A stretch of 64,000 nucleotides of DNA from Phalacrocorax aristotelis. Lineage: Eukaryota; Chordata; Aves; Suliformes; Phalacrocoracidae. This document shows, in pieces, positions 63,857-64,000 of the stretch. Within the stretch, counting starts at the first letter, position 1. Each line of letters starts with the position of its first letter. Position numbers and translations under genes: made by a program. The notes beneath the pieces were generated by a model, which was not told the DNA's origin, did not search any database, and saw nothing but the letters and a program-made list of their open reading frames with translations. The stretch covers positions 218,570,610 to 218,634,609 of the forward strand of contig NC_134276.1 in assembly GCF_949628215.1 (NCBI RefSeq), in the 5' to 3' direction.

Positions 63857-64000
63857 TCCTCAGGCAGTGAATGGGGGCAATGCCGCTGGCGACGGGCCCT
63901 GGGCAGAGGCAGTGCCCGCCATTCCCCTCTCCTGCTCGTGCTTATACAGCCCGCTTGCACGCCAAACACAGCTCCTGGCAAGGGCCCCCTCCACCGCTGG

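Overview
This window is vertebrate nuclear DNA, most likely from a bird. Genes are split by short GT-AG introns. Most of the first 51 kb is very GC-rich and packed with minisatellites, as on avian microchromosomes. A decayed CR1-type LINE lies at about 58.0-59.3 kb. Nothing prokaryotic or viral-genome-like is present, and the very long open frames at the left edge come from a repeat, not from genes.

The genes match the block around human 22q13.33. From left to right they are: the 5' part of CPT1B (minus strand, ATG at 10133); complete CHKB (minus, 16783-20237); a small CYTH/CyaB-like gene head-to-head with CHKB (plus, 20367-21527); complete MAPK8IP2/JIP2 (plus, 26745-39722); and the last coding exon of SHANK3 (minus, 51055-51598) with a possible long 3' UTR. 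MAPK8IP2 and SHANK3 converge here, whereas in human both point the same way with ARSA between them. No ARSA exon was seen here.

Between the genes: 1-8890 is one 38-bp minisatellite of about 234 copies inside a CPT1B intron. 10.9-12.7 kb holds two simpler repeats flanking a CpG-rich candidate CPT1B promoter. 13.0-14.9 kb holds two LTR-like segments and a perfect MEF2-type site. 24.4-26.6 kb is a long C-rich tract just upstream of the MAPK8IP2 CpG island. 41.1-41.8 kb is another minisatellite. From 51.6 kb rightward the GC drops, and beyond the SHANK3 exon there is only the CR1, one unexplained 203-residue open frame, and sequence in which I recognise nothing.

Functionally the window combines muscle fatty-acid import (CPT1B), phosphatidylcholine synthesis (CHKB), a probable phosphohydrolase-fold enzyme (CYTH) and two neuronal scaffolds (JIP2, SHANK3). 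These are conserved neighbours, not a pathway. The points most worth checking are the three 1-base frame breaks in the JIP2 PTB exons, the in-frame 126-bp optional intron of JIP2, the giant intronic minisatellite in CPT1B, the inverted SHANK3 without its penultimate exon, and the orphan open frame at 54.5-55.1 kb. I did not find a new biological system that I could defend.
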